DNA of 22,914 bases from an uncultured Chitinophagaceae bacterium (GCA_937897585.1 CALCNY010000008.1:1-22914), one strand, 5' to 3'. Positions 7,592-14,641 are shown, counted from the first letter of the stretch. The notes: generated by a model from the sequence alone, not told the origin. Translations and numbers: made by a program.

Positions 7592-7861
7592 TTACCAACT
7601 TGCTTTTTTCACTCCAGGAATTTTTCCTGCTAAAGCCATATCACGGAACATCAAACGACTTACTCCGAAATGACGCATGTAACCTCTTGAACGACCTGTA
7701 AGCTGACATCTGTTTTTTAATCTAACAGGAGAAGCGTTTTTAGGCAAAAGATCTAAAGCGCTATAGTTTCCTTCTGCTTTAAGAGCTGCTCTTTTAGCTG
7801 CATAATGAGCAACCATTTTTTCTCTTTTAGCCTGTCTGGCTGTAATTGATTTTCTGGCCAT
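7592..7861 (-). CDS. rpsN: 30S ribosomal protein S14 (zinc-independent type)
   Basis: Protein uS14, 89 aa, in the head of the small subunit. This is the longer form lacking the two CxxC zinc-binding pairs; only one cysteine is present, in LKNRCQLTGRSRGYMR. Start MARKSITARQAKREKMVAHY and end IPGVKKASW are typical. It begins 3 bp after the rplE stop, so the two are probably translationally coupled. The stop codon abuts the downstream 19-bp tandem array. Confidence 0.98.
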   Translation of the reverse strand: MARKSITARQAKREKMVAHYAAKRAALKAEGNYSALDLLPKNASPVRLKNRCQLTGRSRGYMRHFGVSRLMFRDMALAGKIPGVKKASW

Positions 7862-7864
7862 ATT

Positions 7865-8440
7865 TTAGTTTTCAGATTTTTTAATGTTCTTGAAAGGCAT
7901 ACCCATTTCTTTAAGCAATTCGTATGCTTCTTCGTTTGTGTTTGCCGTTGTTACGAAAGTGATATCCATACCAGTGATTTTATTCACTTTGTCGATATCG
8001 ATTTCTGGGAAGATGATTTGCTCAGTAACACCTAATGTGTAGTTACCACGACCATCAAACGCTTTATCGTTGATACCTTTGAAATCACGAACACGAGGCA
8101 ATGAAACTGAAACCAAACGATCAAGGAATTCGTACATTTTCACACCACGCAAAGTAACTCTTGCGCCGATTGGCATGTTCTTACGAAGTTTGAAGTTCGA
8201 AATATCTTTTTTAGATATTGTCGCAACAGCTTTTTGACCAGTGATGTTTGACAATTCATCAACAGCGATGTCGATTAATTTTTTATCAGTTACAGCACCA
8301 TTCACACCACGATTCAAACAAATCTTGGTTAGTTTTGGAGCCTGCATTACAGTTTTGTAACTGAATTTTTTCATTAAAGCAGGTACAACTTCATTTTTGT
8401 ACTTATCTGCTAATCTTGGAGTATTTGTATTTGTGCTCAT
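7865..8440 (-). CDS. rplE: 50S ribosomal protein L5
   Basis: Protein uL5, 191 aa, binding 5S rRNA and contacting P-site tRNA. Seen: YKNEVVPALMKKFSYKTVMQ at the N-terminus, ISKKDISNFKLRKNMPIGAR in the middle, and LPRVRDFKGINDKAFDGRGN followed by YTLGVTEQIIFPEIDIDKV, all family hallmarks. It is slightly longer than E. coli L5 because of short extensions at both ends. Its ATG overlaps the rplX stop in the form TAATG (shared base 8440), which implies translational coupling. Confidence 0.98.
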   Translation of the reverse strand: MSTNTNTPRLADKYKNEVVPALMKKFSYKTVMQAPKLTKICLNRGVNGAVTDKKLIDIAVDELSNITGQKAVATISKKDISNFKLRKNMPIGARVTLRGVKMYEFLDRLVSVSLPRVRDFKGINDKAFDGRGNYTLGVTEQIIFPEIDIDKVNKITGMDITFVTTANTNEEAYELLKEMGMPFKNIKKSEN

Positions 8441-8778
8441 TATTTGATTACCTCCCCTGATTTTTTAGCGATTCTTACTAATTTACCTTTTACTCTGTCT
8501 CTTTTAACTTTAGATGGACCTTTAGATTTTGCATCCCAAAGCATTACATTGCTGATTGCGATTGGAGCTTCTACCTTTTCGATGCCACCTTTAGTGTTTT
8601 GAGCAGATGGTTTTGTGTGTTTTGTTACAATGTTCACACCTTCTACCAATACACGGCCTTTATCAATAATTACTTCTAGAACCTTACGTGGTTTAGTCAA
8701 GTCTTTATCGTCTCCAGTGATAACCACTACAGAGTCGCCTTTCTTGATGTTGAACTTTGGTTTAAATCTTGTACTCAT
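8440..8778 (-). CDS. rplX: 50S ribosomal protein L24
   Basis: Protein uL24, 112 aa, an early assembly initiator near the exit tunnel. The KOW motif is visible: KKGDSVVVITGDDKDLTKPR followed by KVLEVIIDKGRVLVEGVNIV, and then the TKHTKPSAQNTKGGI segment. Normal length. Its stop overlaps the rplE start by one base. The 50-bp spacer separating it from rplN contains repeated TAGCTTTT/GGCTTTTA words. Confidence 0.98.
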   Translation of the reverse strand: MSTRFKPKFNIKKGDSVVVITGDDKDLTKPRKVLEVIIDKGRVLVEGVNIVTKHTKPSAQNTKGGIEKVEAPIAISNVMLWDAKSKGPSKVKRDRVKGKLVRIAKKSGEVIK

Positions 8779-8784
8779 TATATT

Positions 8785-8815
8785 TAGCTTTTGGCTTTTA
8801 GCTTATTGAAGCTGA
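8785..8815. repeat. Short AGCTTTT-type word repeat in the rplN-rplX gap
   Basis: TAGCTTTTGGCTTTTAGCTT followed by ATTGAAGCTG gives three short AGCTT/GGCTT words at about 8-bp spacing and one inverted AAGCT. It resembles the other short-period intergenic repeats of this cluster but is short enough to have arisen by chance. Confidence 0.35.
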
Positions 8816-8828
8816 TTAACGTAATTGA

Positions 8829-9197
8829 TTAAAGCACTTCAGGTGCTAGAGAAATAATTTTCATGTATCCTTTATCTCTCAATTCACGAGCCACTGGCCC
8901 GAAAATACGTGTACCTCTTGGCTCATCAGAATTGTTCAACAACACAACTGCATTGTCATCAAAACGGATATAAGAACCATCTTTACGACGTAATTTATTT
9001 ACAGTACGAACAATAACTGCTTTACTTACAGTACCTTTTTTGATACCACCGGCAGGCATGGCATCTTTAACAGTTACAACGATCTTATCTCCGATCTTTG
9101 CATAATCCTGTCCGCTGTTTCCCAATACACGGATACACAAAACTTCTTTGGCTCCGCTATTGTCTGCAACGTTTAGTCTACTCTCTTGCTGTATCAT
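8829..9197 (-). CDS. rplN: 50S ribosomal protein L14
   Basis: Protein uL14, 122 aa, at the subunit interface, forming bridges with 16S rRNA. MIQQESRLNVADNSGAKEVL at the start, the GDKIVVTVKDAMPAGGIKKG segment, and RGTRIFGPVARELRDKGYMK near the end are near-invariant. Length is canonical. It lies 87 bp after rpsQ, and that spacer contains a clear hairpin. Confidence 0.98.
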   Translation of the reverse strand: MIQQESRLNVADNSGAKEVLCIRVLGNSGQDYAKIGDKIVVTVKDAMPAGGIKKGTVSKAVIVRTVNKLRRKDGSYIRFDDNAVVLLNNSDEPRGTRIFGPVARELRDKGYMKIISLAPEVL

Positions 9198-9211
9198 TTT
9201 ATTTAGCTTTA

Positions 9212-9236
9212 AACTGACGAATTAAATTCGGCAGTT
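9212..9236 (-). promoter_or_regulatory. Hairpin in the rpsQ-rplN spacer
   Basis: AACTG (9212-9216) and CGAAT (9218-9222) pair with ATTCG (9226-9230) and CAGTT (9232-9236): ten base pairs with one internal mismatch and a 3-nt loop. It sits about 15 nt before the rplN start on the minus strand, in an 87-bp gap, with a second weak AT hairpin near 9263-9276. It could modulate rplN translation or processing; no known ligand site is recognised. Confidence 0.4.
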
Positions 9237-9284
9237 GATAATTATTAATAGTTATGACCACATTTTTAAAAAATGCAGAGAAAA

Positions 9285-9560
9285 TTACTTTACTTTTTCA
9301 ACCACTTCTACCAATCTCCAGCGTTTTGTTTTGCTTAAAGGACGGCTTTCCATGATTTTCACGATATCTCCGATGCTGCACTCATTTTTTTCATCATGAG
9401 CATGGAAGCTTGTCGTTTTCTTAAGGAACTTTCCGTATAACGGATGCTTGATCTTACGTTCAACCTTTACTGTAATGGTTTTATCCATTTTATTACTGGA
9501 TACCACACCTACTCTGGTTTTCCTTAAGTTTCTTTCTATTGTGTTTGTTGTTTCCATCAT
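9285..9560 (-). CDS. rpsQ: 30S ribosomal protein S17
   Basis: Protein uS17, 91 aa, an OB-fold primary binder of 16S rRNA. RNLRKTRVGVVSSNKMDKTI, VKVERKIKHPLYGKF and SIGDIVKIMESRPLSKTKRW are the family signatures. Two adjacent ATG codons (9560 and 9557) are possible starts and cannot be separated by sequence. It is 16 bp downstream of rpmC. Confidence 0.97.
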   Translation of the reverse strand: MMETTNTIERNLRKTRVGVVSSNKMDKTITVKVERKIKHPLYGKFLKKTTSFHAHDEKNECSIGDIVKIMESRPLSKTKRWRLVEVVEKVK

Positions 9561-9576
9561 TTATTGTTTTATTGGA

Positions 9577-9786
9577 TTAAGCTCCAATTTGAATTTTTCT
9601 TAATTGAGTTTTTAAACGAGCGATATCTCTTCTCAAAGAGCGAATGCTTTGAGGATTATCCAAAGGATTCAATGAATGAGCGAAACTCAATTTCTTGATA
9701 CGCATTTCATCTTCCTTTATTTTAGCCGTTAATTCAGCTTCGTTCATTCCGTTTAGGGTTTTTACAAAATCAACTTTTTTTGACAT
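9577..9786 (-). CDS. rpmC: 50S ribosomal protein L29
   Basis: Protein uL29, 69 aa, a two-helix hairpin near the tunnel exit that helps dock SRP and trigger factor. The second-helix motif SIRSLRRDIARLKTQLRKIQ and the upstream KLSFAHSLNPLDNPQ loop identify it. Length is normal. It is flanked by rplP (50 bp) and rpsQ (16 bp). Confidence 0.96.
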   Translation of the reverse strand: MSKKVDFVKTLNGMNEAELTAKIKEDEMRIKKLSFAHSLNPLDNPQSIRSLRRDIARLKTQLRKIQIGA

Positions 9787-9836
9787 CTTCTTTTTTTTGA
9801 TAGTGATTTGATTTGATCCGTAGACTTAGATTTTAA

Positions 9837-10256
9837 TTAAGCATGATAATCATGGCTAACTACGAACTTAGTTAAGATCGGTAATTTCTGTGCAGCCAAT
9901 TCAAAAGCTTCTTTAGCTACCTGAACCGGTACTCCATCAGCTTCGAATAAGATACGACCAGGTTGTACGATAGCAGCCCATCCTTCTGGGTTACCTTTAC
10001 CTTTACCCATCCTTACCTCTGCTGGTTTAGCAGTAATTGGTTTATCAGGGAAAACTCTGATCCATACATTTCCTTCACGTTTCATGTGACGAGTCATTGC
10101 CTGACGAGCACTTTCAATTTGACGATTGGTTAACCATACACTATCCAATGCTTTTAAACCGAAGGTTCCGAAAGCAAGAGTAGCTCCTCTTTTAGTATTT
10201 CCTTTCATTCTACCTTTCTGACTCTTTCTGTGTTTGGTTCTTTTTGGTTGTAACAT
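9837..10256 (-). CDS. rplP: 50S ribosomal protein L16
   Basis: Protein uL16, 139 aa, near the A-site finger and the peptidyl-transferase entrance. MLQPKRTKHRKSQKGRMKGN at the start, then FGTFGLKALDSVWLTNRQIE and VWIRVFPDKPITAKPAEVRM followed by GKGKGNPEGWAA, are conserved. Canonical length. The 50-bp spacer separating it from rpsC contains one copy of a 27-bp dispersed repeat. Confidence 0.98.
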   Translation of the reverse strand: MLQPKRTKHRKSQKGRMKGNTKRGATLAFGTFGLKALDSVWLTNRQIESARQAMTRHMKREGNVWIRVFPDKPITAKPAEVRMGKGKGNPEGWAAIVQPGRILFEADGVPVQVAKEAFELAAQKLPILTKFVVSHDYHA

Positions 10257-10265
10257 CTTATGTTA

Positions 10266-10292
10266 ATTTGACAATTTGATAATTTGATAATT
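10266..10292. repeat. 27-bp TTTGATAAT-period repeat, copy 1 (rpsC-rplP gap)
   Basis: The 27 bases are identical to 15086-15112 upstream of the S10 promoter. The core is TTTGACAATTTGATAATT followed by another TTTGATAATT-like unit, a 9-bp period. It fills about half of the short rpsC-rplP spacer. Confidence 0.85.
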
Positions 10293-10306
10293 AAGAAAAG
10301 CGATGA

Positions 10307-11104
10307 TTATCTTCTTCCACCGCCGCCACCGCCGCGTCTTTCACCACCACGATCATTGCCACCTCTTCCTCCGCCTCTTCTGTCATCTCCACCTCTTCTA
10401 TCGAATCCTCCTTGTGGTCTTTCTGCGCCATCATTTTTAGCACCGGCAACTACATTTGGATTTAAATCTCTTTTACCCAAAACTTCACCTTTACAAATCC
10501 AAACTTTGATACCTATTTTACCATAAACAGTAAGAGCGAAAAGACTAGCGTAGTCGATATCCATTCTTAAAGTATGTAATGGTGTACGTCCTTGTTTGAT
10601 TTCTTCGCTACGAGCGATTTCAGCACCACCCAAACGACCACCTACTTTTACTTTAATTCCTTCTGCACCCATACGTAATGCTGAAGCGATAGCCATTTTA
10701 ATAGCTCTCTTATAGTTGATACGATTTTCGATTTGACGAGCAATAGTATCAGCAACAATAGTAGCATCTAATTCTGGTCTGCGTATTTCAAGAATGTTGA
10801 TTTGAACATCTTCTTTACCACAAAGTTTTTTTAATTCTTCTTTGATTCTGTCAACTTCGCCTCCGCCTTTACCGATGATGATACCTGGCTTAGAAGTATG
10901 AATGGTAACGATCAATTTGTTAAGTGTACGCTCGATTACGATTTTAGCGATACCACCTTTGTTGATACGTGCATTCAGATAATTTCTGATTCTATCATCT
11001 TCAATTAGTTTGCCTGCATAATCTTTTTTGCTAGCGTACCAATTGCTGTCCCAGCCACGGATGATTCCTAATCTTGCACCTATCGGATTTGTTTTCTGAC
11101 CCAT
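10307..11104 (-). CDS. rpsC: 30S ribosomal protein S3 with Arg/Gly-rich C-terminal tail
   Basis: Protein uS3, 265 aa, at the mRNA entry tunnel. The N-terminal KH domain has the GxxG loop within PGIIIGKGGGEVDRIKEEL (about 73-91); the C-terminal domain contains RMGAEGIKVKVGGRLGGAEI and GKIGIKVWICKGEV. The conserved core ends near residue 220. The remaining part, especially 229-265, is low-complexity and made mostly of Arg and Gly with a few Asp (for example DRRGGGRGGNDRGGERR), resembling an RGG box. E. coli S3 is about 233 aa with no such tail. The tail stays in frame and ends at a normal stop, so it is probably real rather than a frameshift artefact. Confidence 0.98.
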   Translation of the reverse strand: MGQKTNPIGARLGIIRGWDSNWYASKKDYAGKLIEDDRIRNYLNARINKGGIAKIVIERTLNKLIVTIHTSKPGIIIGKGGGEVDRIKEELKKLCGKEDVQINILEIRRPELDATIVADTIARQIENRINYKRAIKMAIASALRMGAEGIKVKVGGRLGGAEIARSEEIKQGRTPLHTLRMDIDYASLFALTVYGKIGIKVWICKGEVLGKRDLNPNVVAGAKNDGAERPQGGFDRRGGDDRRGGGRGGNDRGGERRGGGGGGRR

Positions 11105-11130
11105 ATTCGGTTTTTAAATATTAGTTTGTA

Positions 11131-11562
11131 TTAATCTTTTTTGGTTGATTTTGTTTTTTTTGCTTTTGGCGCTTCAACAGCAACTTCTTCAACTGATTCT
11201 ACTACTGATGTTGCTACTGCTTTAGATCCAACTGTATCAACAATAACAGTTACGTGGTTGCTGCGTTTGCGAACTCTATAACCACGACCTTGTGGAGCAG
11301 GACGCATACGCTTGATCACTCTTGCACCATCAACAAAAATTGTTTTTACCACCAATGCTGATTCATCAGAACCTTCATTCTTTTGTTTCCAGTTGCTGAT
11401 GGCAGAAACTACCAATTTGCGCAAAGGCACAGCAGGATGTTTTGGGTTATGATCCAAAATAGCCAAAGCTTTTTCAACTTTCATTCCGCGAATCAAATCA
11501 GCCAGCAAACGCATTTTGCGTGGTGATGTCGGATAATTATTCAATTTTGCTATTGCTTCCAT
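11131..11562 (-). CDS. rplV: 50S ribosomal protein L22 with Lys/Glu/Val-rich C-terminal extension
   Basis: Protein uL22, 143 aa, whose beta-hairpin lines the exit tunnel. YPTSPRKMRLLADLIRGMKV, the RKLVVSAISNWKQKN helix and the hairpin region RMRPAPQGRGYRVRKRSNHV are diagnostic. The usual protein ends near residue 110. Here about 30 further residues follow (a Val/Glu/Ala stretch then APKAKKTKSTKKD), a basic disordered-looking tail. It is 26 bp before rpsC. Confidence 0.98.
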   Translation of the reverse strand: MEAIAKLNNYPTSPRKMRLLADLIRGMKVEKALAILDHNPKHPAVPLRKLVVSAISNWKQKNEGSDESALVVKTIFVDGARVIKRMRPAPQGRGYRVRKRSNHVTVIVDTVGSKAVATSVVESVEEVAVEAPKAKKTKSTKKD

Positions 11563-11633
11563 TTTACTATGTTTAAGGTTTAAAGATGAGCTTCAAAATT
11601 TTACTTTTTTCAGCTTAAATCAGTAAACGATTT

Positions 11634-11906
11634 TTATGATACTTTTTTACTTGAGTGACCTCTGAAATTTCTTGTTGGTGCAAATTCACCTAGTTTATGT
11701 CCAACCATGAATTCTGTTACATAAACCGGAATGAATTTATTTCCGTTATGAACTGCAAAAGTTTGTCCTACGAAATCAGGAGTGATGGTGCTTCTGCGAC
11801 TCCATGTTTTAATAACTGTTTTCTTTGCTTTTCCTTCAATGATAGCATTTACTTTTCCTTCAAGTTTTGCTTCGATATAAGGACCTTTTTTTAACGAACG
11901 AGCCAT
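11634..11906 (-). CDS. rpsS: 30S ribosomal protein S19
   Basis: Protein uS19, 90 aa, in the small-subunit head near S13. MARSLKKGPYIEAKLEGKVN, TWSRRSTITPDFVGQTFAVH and VTEFMVGHKLGEFAPTRNFR are near-invariant. Canonical length, between rplB and rplV, with ordinary spacers of 66 and 71 bp in which I see no structure. Confidence 0.98.
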   Translation of the reverse strand: MARSLKKGPYIEAKLEGKVNAIIEGKAKKTVIKTWSRRSTITPDFVGQTFAVHNGNKFIPVYVTEFMVGHKLGEFAPTRNFRGHSSKKVS

Positions 11907-11972
11907 GTTTTATTTTTTTCTGTTTATTTTCCGGGGTTAGCCAGACATTTTAACAATTAAAAGAATGATTGA

Positions 11973-12815
11973 TTATTTGTTTGGTAATTTTTTACCGTTT
12001 CTTCTTTGGATAATCATTTTATCAGAGCCTTTTCCTCTTGTACGAGTAATTTCTCCTTTAGCATATTTACCCTTACGACTACGTGGATGACCTCCTGAAG
12101 CTCTACCTTCACCACCACCCATCGGGTGATCAACCGGGTTCATCGCTACCGCTCTGGTACGAGGTCTGATACCTTTCCATCTATTACGACCTGCTTTACC
12201 CATGCTTTCCAAATTGTGATCGCTATTGCTGGTAACACCAACAGTTGCGTAACAATTGATCAACACTTTTCTCAACTCACCACTTGGCATTTTGATTACA
12301 GCATATTTTCCTTCTTTGTTGGTTAATTGAGCAGATGTACCTGCAGAACGAACCAAAATTCCACCTTGACCAGGTTGCATTTCAATGTTGTGAACATTAG
12401 TACCCAAAGGCATATTTTTCAACATCAAAGCATTTCCTAATTCTGGAGCTACAGCGTCACCACTGATAACCGTCTGACCAACCTGTAAACCTTGAGGAGC
12501 AAGGATATATCTTTTTTCTCCATCAGCATACGCCAATAAAGCGATGAAAGCAGTTCTGTTTGGATCGTACTCGATAGTTTTTACAGTAGCAGGAATATCT
12601 TTCTTGCTTCTTTTAAAATCAACCAAACGATACATTGTTTTGTTACCACTGCCCATGTATCTCATAGATCTTCTACCCTGAGCATTTCTACCTGCAGTAC
12701 TTTTTTGTTTTTCTAACAAAGATTTCTCCGGAGTAGAAGTAGTAATTTCTGCATAAGCATTACCAATTCTCCAACGGGTTCCTGCTGTAATCGGTTTGTA
12801 TTTTCTAAGTGCCAT
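11973..12815 (-). CDS. rplB: 50S ribosomal protein L2
   Basis: Protein uL2, 280 aa, required for subunit association and near the peptidyl-transferase centre. The N-terminal region has the Bacteroidota-type sequence RYMGSGNKTMYRLVDFKRSK. The OB/SH3-like core and the C-terminal PVDHPMGGGEGRASGGHPRS loop, which contains the conserved histidine facing 23S rRNA, are intact. Canonical length. Confidence 0.98.
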   Translation of the reverse strand: MALRKYKPITAGTRWRIGNAYAEITTSTPEKSLLEKQKSTAGRNAQGRRSMRYMGSGNKTMYRLVDFKRSKKDIPATVKTIEYDPNRTAFIALLAYADGEKRYILAPQGLQVGQTVISGDAVAPELGNALMLKNMPLGTNVHNIEMQPGQGGILVRSAGTSAQLTNKEGKYAVIKMPSGELRKVLINCYATVGVTSNSDHNLESMGKAGRNRWKGIRPRTRAVAMNPVDHPMGGGEGRASGGHPRSRKGKYAKGEITRTRGKGSDKMIIQRRNGKKLPNK

Positions 12816-12882
12816 TTTTAAAAACTTTTATGTGTCAAAACTTTGCGGTGCTGACCACCATTCATGAATAAATTAATTTCGA

Positions 12883-13182
12883 TTATACGTTTCCGTAAAG
12901 ATCAATTGTTTCGCCTGCAGCTACAGTTACCAATGCTTTTTTCTTAGCAGGTTTTCTACCTACAATAAAGCCAGCTTTGGTATATTTAGCTTTCAATTTA
13001 GAAGGCATCACCATTGTATTTACTTCTTCTACTTGTACACCATAGAAAGCTTCAATAGCTCTTTTGATTTCAAGTTTGTTTGCTTTTCTGTCAACCACAA
13101 AAGCGTAACGATTCATTTTCTCTGCCTGCTTGTTAGCTTTCTCAGATAAAATTGGTTTTATTAATACGTCTGATAGTTTCAT
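12883..13182 (-). CDS. rplW: 50S ribosomal protein L23
   Basis: Protein uL23, 99 aa, at the tunnel exit and docking site for trigger factor and SRP. DVLIKPILSEKANKQAEKMN followed by RYAFVVDRKANKLEIKRAIE, then FYGVQVEEVNTMVMPSK, identify it. Normal length. The 87-bp spacer separating it from rplD contains an AT-rich inverted/tandem repeat. Confidence 0.97.
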   Translation of the reverse strand: MKLSDVLIKPILSEKANKQAEKMNRYAFVVDRKANKLEIKRAIEAFYGVQVEEVNTMVMPSKLKAKYTKAGFIVGRKPAKKKALVTVAAGETIDLYGNV

Positions 13183-13200
13183 AATTAATGTTGTTGTTTT

Positions 13201-13268
13201 TTAAAATTCAAAATTCAAAAGTCAAAAAACGAGATTGATTTTTACTTTTTAATTTTTACTTTTTAATT
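13201..13268. repeat. AT-rich tandem and inverted repeat in the rplD-rplW gap
   Basis: The 14-bp unit TTTTTACTTTTTAA occurs twice in exact tandem (13239-13252, 13253-13266). Upstream, 13203-13227 has AAAATTCAAAATTCAAAAGT, a similarly built A-rich arm that can pair loosely with the T-rich one. The arms nearly fill the spacer. Confidence 0.6.
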
Positions 13269-13269
13269 G

Positions 13270-13896
13270 TTACGCTTCAGTTTCTGTGAATAATTTTGCT
13301 GCTTTTTCAGTCATCACCAAGTAATTGGCGTTTAGAATGTCGTAAGTATTCATGTCGCTTAAAACAGAACCATTAACACCTTCAACATTTCTCAAACTCA
13401 AATAGATGTTATCATCATATTCAGGAATTACAAACAAAGCTTTTTTATGACCGATGTTCAATGATTTCAATATACCAGAGAATGCTTTAGTTTTTGGAGC
13501 ATCCATAGTAACATCTTCCATTACAACGATTGCATTTTCTTTTGCTTTGTAAGCGAGTGCACTCATTTTAGCCAAATCCTTTACTTTACGATTCAATTTG
13601 ATATCGTATTTGTGTGGTTTTGGTCCGAAGATAGTACCACCACCTTTATACAATGGGTTACGGAGATTACCCTTACGAGCACCACCCGTACCTTTTTGCT
13701 TGTGTAATTTTTTAGAAGAACCTTTAACTTCCATACGGGTTTTCACTTTGTGAGTACCCTGACGCTGTGCACCTTGGTATTGCTTTACAGCAAGATAAAT
13801 GACGTGATCATTTGGTTCGATTCCAAATATTTCTTCCGGTAGTTCAATTGTTCTTCCGGTTTTTTCGCCTTTGCTATTTATGATATCTACTTGCAT
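13270..13896 (-). CDS. rplD: 50S ribosomal protein L4
   Basis: Protein uL4, 208 aa, whose long loop reaches the exit-tunnel constriction. The loop QGTHKVKTRMEVKGSSKKLH followed by KQKGTGGARKGNLRNPLYKG is intact, and the alpha/beta globular part follows. In E. coli L4 autoregulates the S10 operon through its leader. Here the leader is only about 35 nt if the proposed promoter is right, too short for the enteric-type attenuator. Spacer to rplC 41 bp. Confidence 0.98.
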   Translation of the reverse strand: MQVDIINSKGEKTGRTIELPEEIFGIEPNDHVIYLAVKQYQGAQRQGTHKVKTRMEVKGSSKKLHKQKGTGGARKGNLRNPLYKGGGTIFGPKPHKYDIKLNRKVKDLAKMSALAYKAKENAIVVMEDVTMDAPKTKAFSGILKSLNIGHKKALFVIPEYDDNIYLSLRNVEGVNGSVLSDMNTYDILNANYLVMTEKAAKLFTETEA

Positions 13897-13937
13897 TTTC
13901 TGATTTTTTGAACGCTTAAAAAATGGCGTTTAGTTTT

Positions 13938-14555
13938 TTATTTCTGAATTAAAACGATTGATCCGTTATGTCCTGGAACAGAACCACTCACAAGGATGTA
14001 ATTCTTTTCAGCGAATATTTTAACTATTTTCAAACCTTTCATTTTTACTTGATCTCCGCCCATACGACCGGCCATGCGCATTCCTTTGAATACACGGCTC
14101 GCATCAGATGAGTTACCGATAGAACCCGGAGCTCTCTGACGATCATGCTGACCGTGAGATTGTTCACCCACACCACTAAATCCGTGACGCTTAACAACAC
14201 CTTGGAAACCTTTACCCTTTGTTGTACCTACCACAGCAACTTTGTCGCCTTCAGTAAATATGTCAACAGTGATAGTTTCACCAACGTTTTTGTCAATTTC
14301 GCTATCGCGTATTTCTTTTACGAATCTTTTTGGAGCCGTACCGGCTTTTGAGAAGTGATTGATTTCGGCTTTTACGGAGTGCTTTTCTTTCTTATCGCCG
14401 AATGCTAATTGTATAGCATTGTAACCGTCTGTAGCTACGGTTTTCTTTTGAGTTACAACACATGGACCTGCTTCAATGATGGTTACGGCAGTTTGTTTGC
14501 CGGCCTCATCAAAAATGCTGGTCATGCCAACTTTTTTTCCAATAATACTTTTCAT
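13938..14555 (-). CDS. rplC: 50S ribosomal protein L3
   Basis: Protein uL3, 205 aa, an assembly initiator reaching towards the peptidyl-transferase centre. KSIIGKKVGMTSIFDEAGKQ, TKGKGFQGVVKRHGFSGVG and RVFKGMRMAGRMGGDQVKMK are diagnostic. By hand alignment to E. coli L3 (GSIGQNQTPGKVFKG versus GSIGNSSDASRVFKG here) the glutamine methylated by PrmB in E. coli is replaced by serine. I believe this substitution is common in the phylum. It follows rpsJ after a 112-bp spacer with a hairpin. Confidence 0.98.
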   Translation of the reverse strand: MKSIIGKKVGMTSIFDEAGKQTAVTIIEAGPCVVTQKKTVATDGYNAIQLAFGDKKEKHSVKAEINHFSKAGTAPKRFVKEIRDSEIDKNVGETITVDIFTEGDKVAVVGTTKGKGFQGVVKRHGFSGVGEQSHGQHDRQRAPGSIGNSSDASRVFKGMRMAGRMGGDQVKMKGLKIVKIFAEKNYILVSGSVPGHNGSIVLIQK

Positions 14556-14641
14556 TGTATTTGTTTTATGCCCAGCGGTCTGTCAATATAGTCAGACTTA
14601 GACGTTCATATATATTATTCTATTCAAGAACTTGCTTAATG

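Noticed and set aside
7461..7701. Two overlapping plus-strand frames made of repeated Leu/Ser/Phe words across the rpsN-rpsH gap
   Set aside because: They are translations of the 19-bp tandem array and run into antisense rpsN; no independent evidence for coding.
8443..8456. GGGGAGG before rplE as a strong Shine-Dalgarno site
   Set aside because: It is the coding sequence for the last residues of L24 (SGEVIK) and lies slightly too far (about 10 nt) from the ATG; TAATG coupling explains the start better.
10284..10526. Plus-strand Pro/Leu-rich frame
   Set aside because: Exact antisense of the Arg/Gly-rich S3 tail; the composition is explained by complementing Gly and Arg codons.
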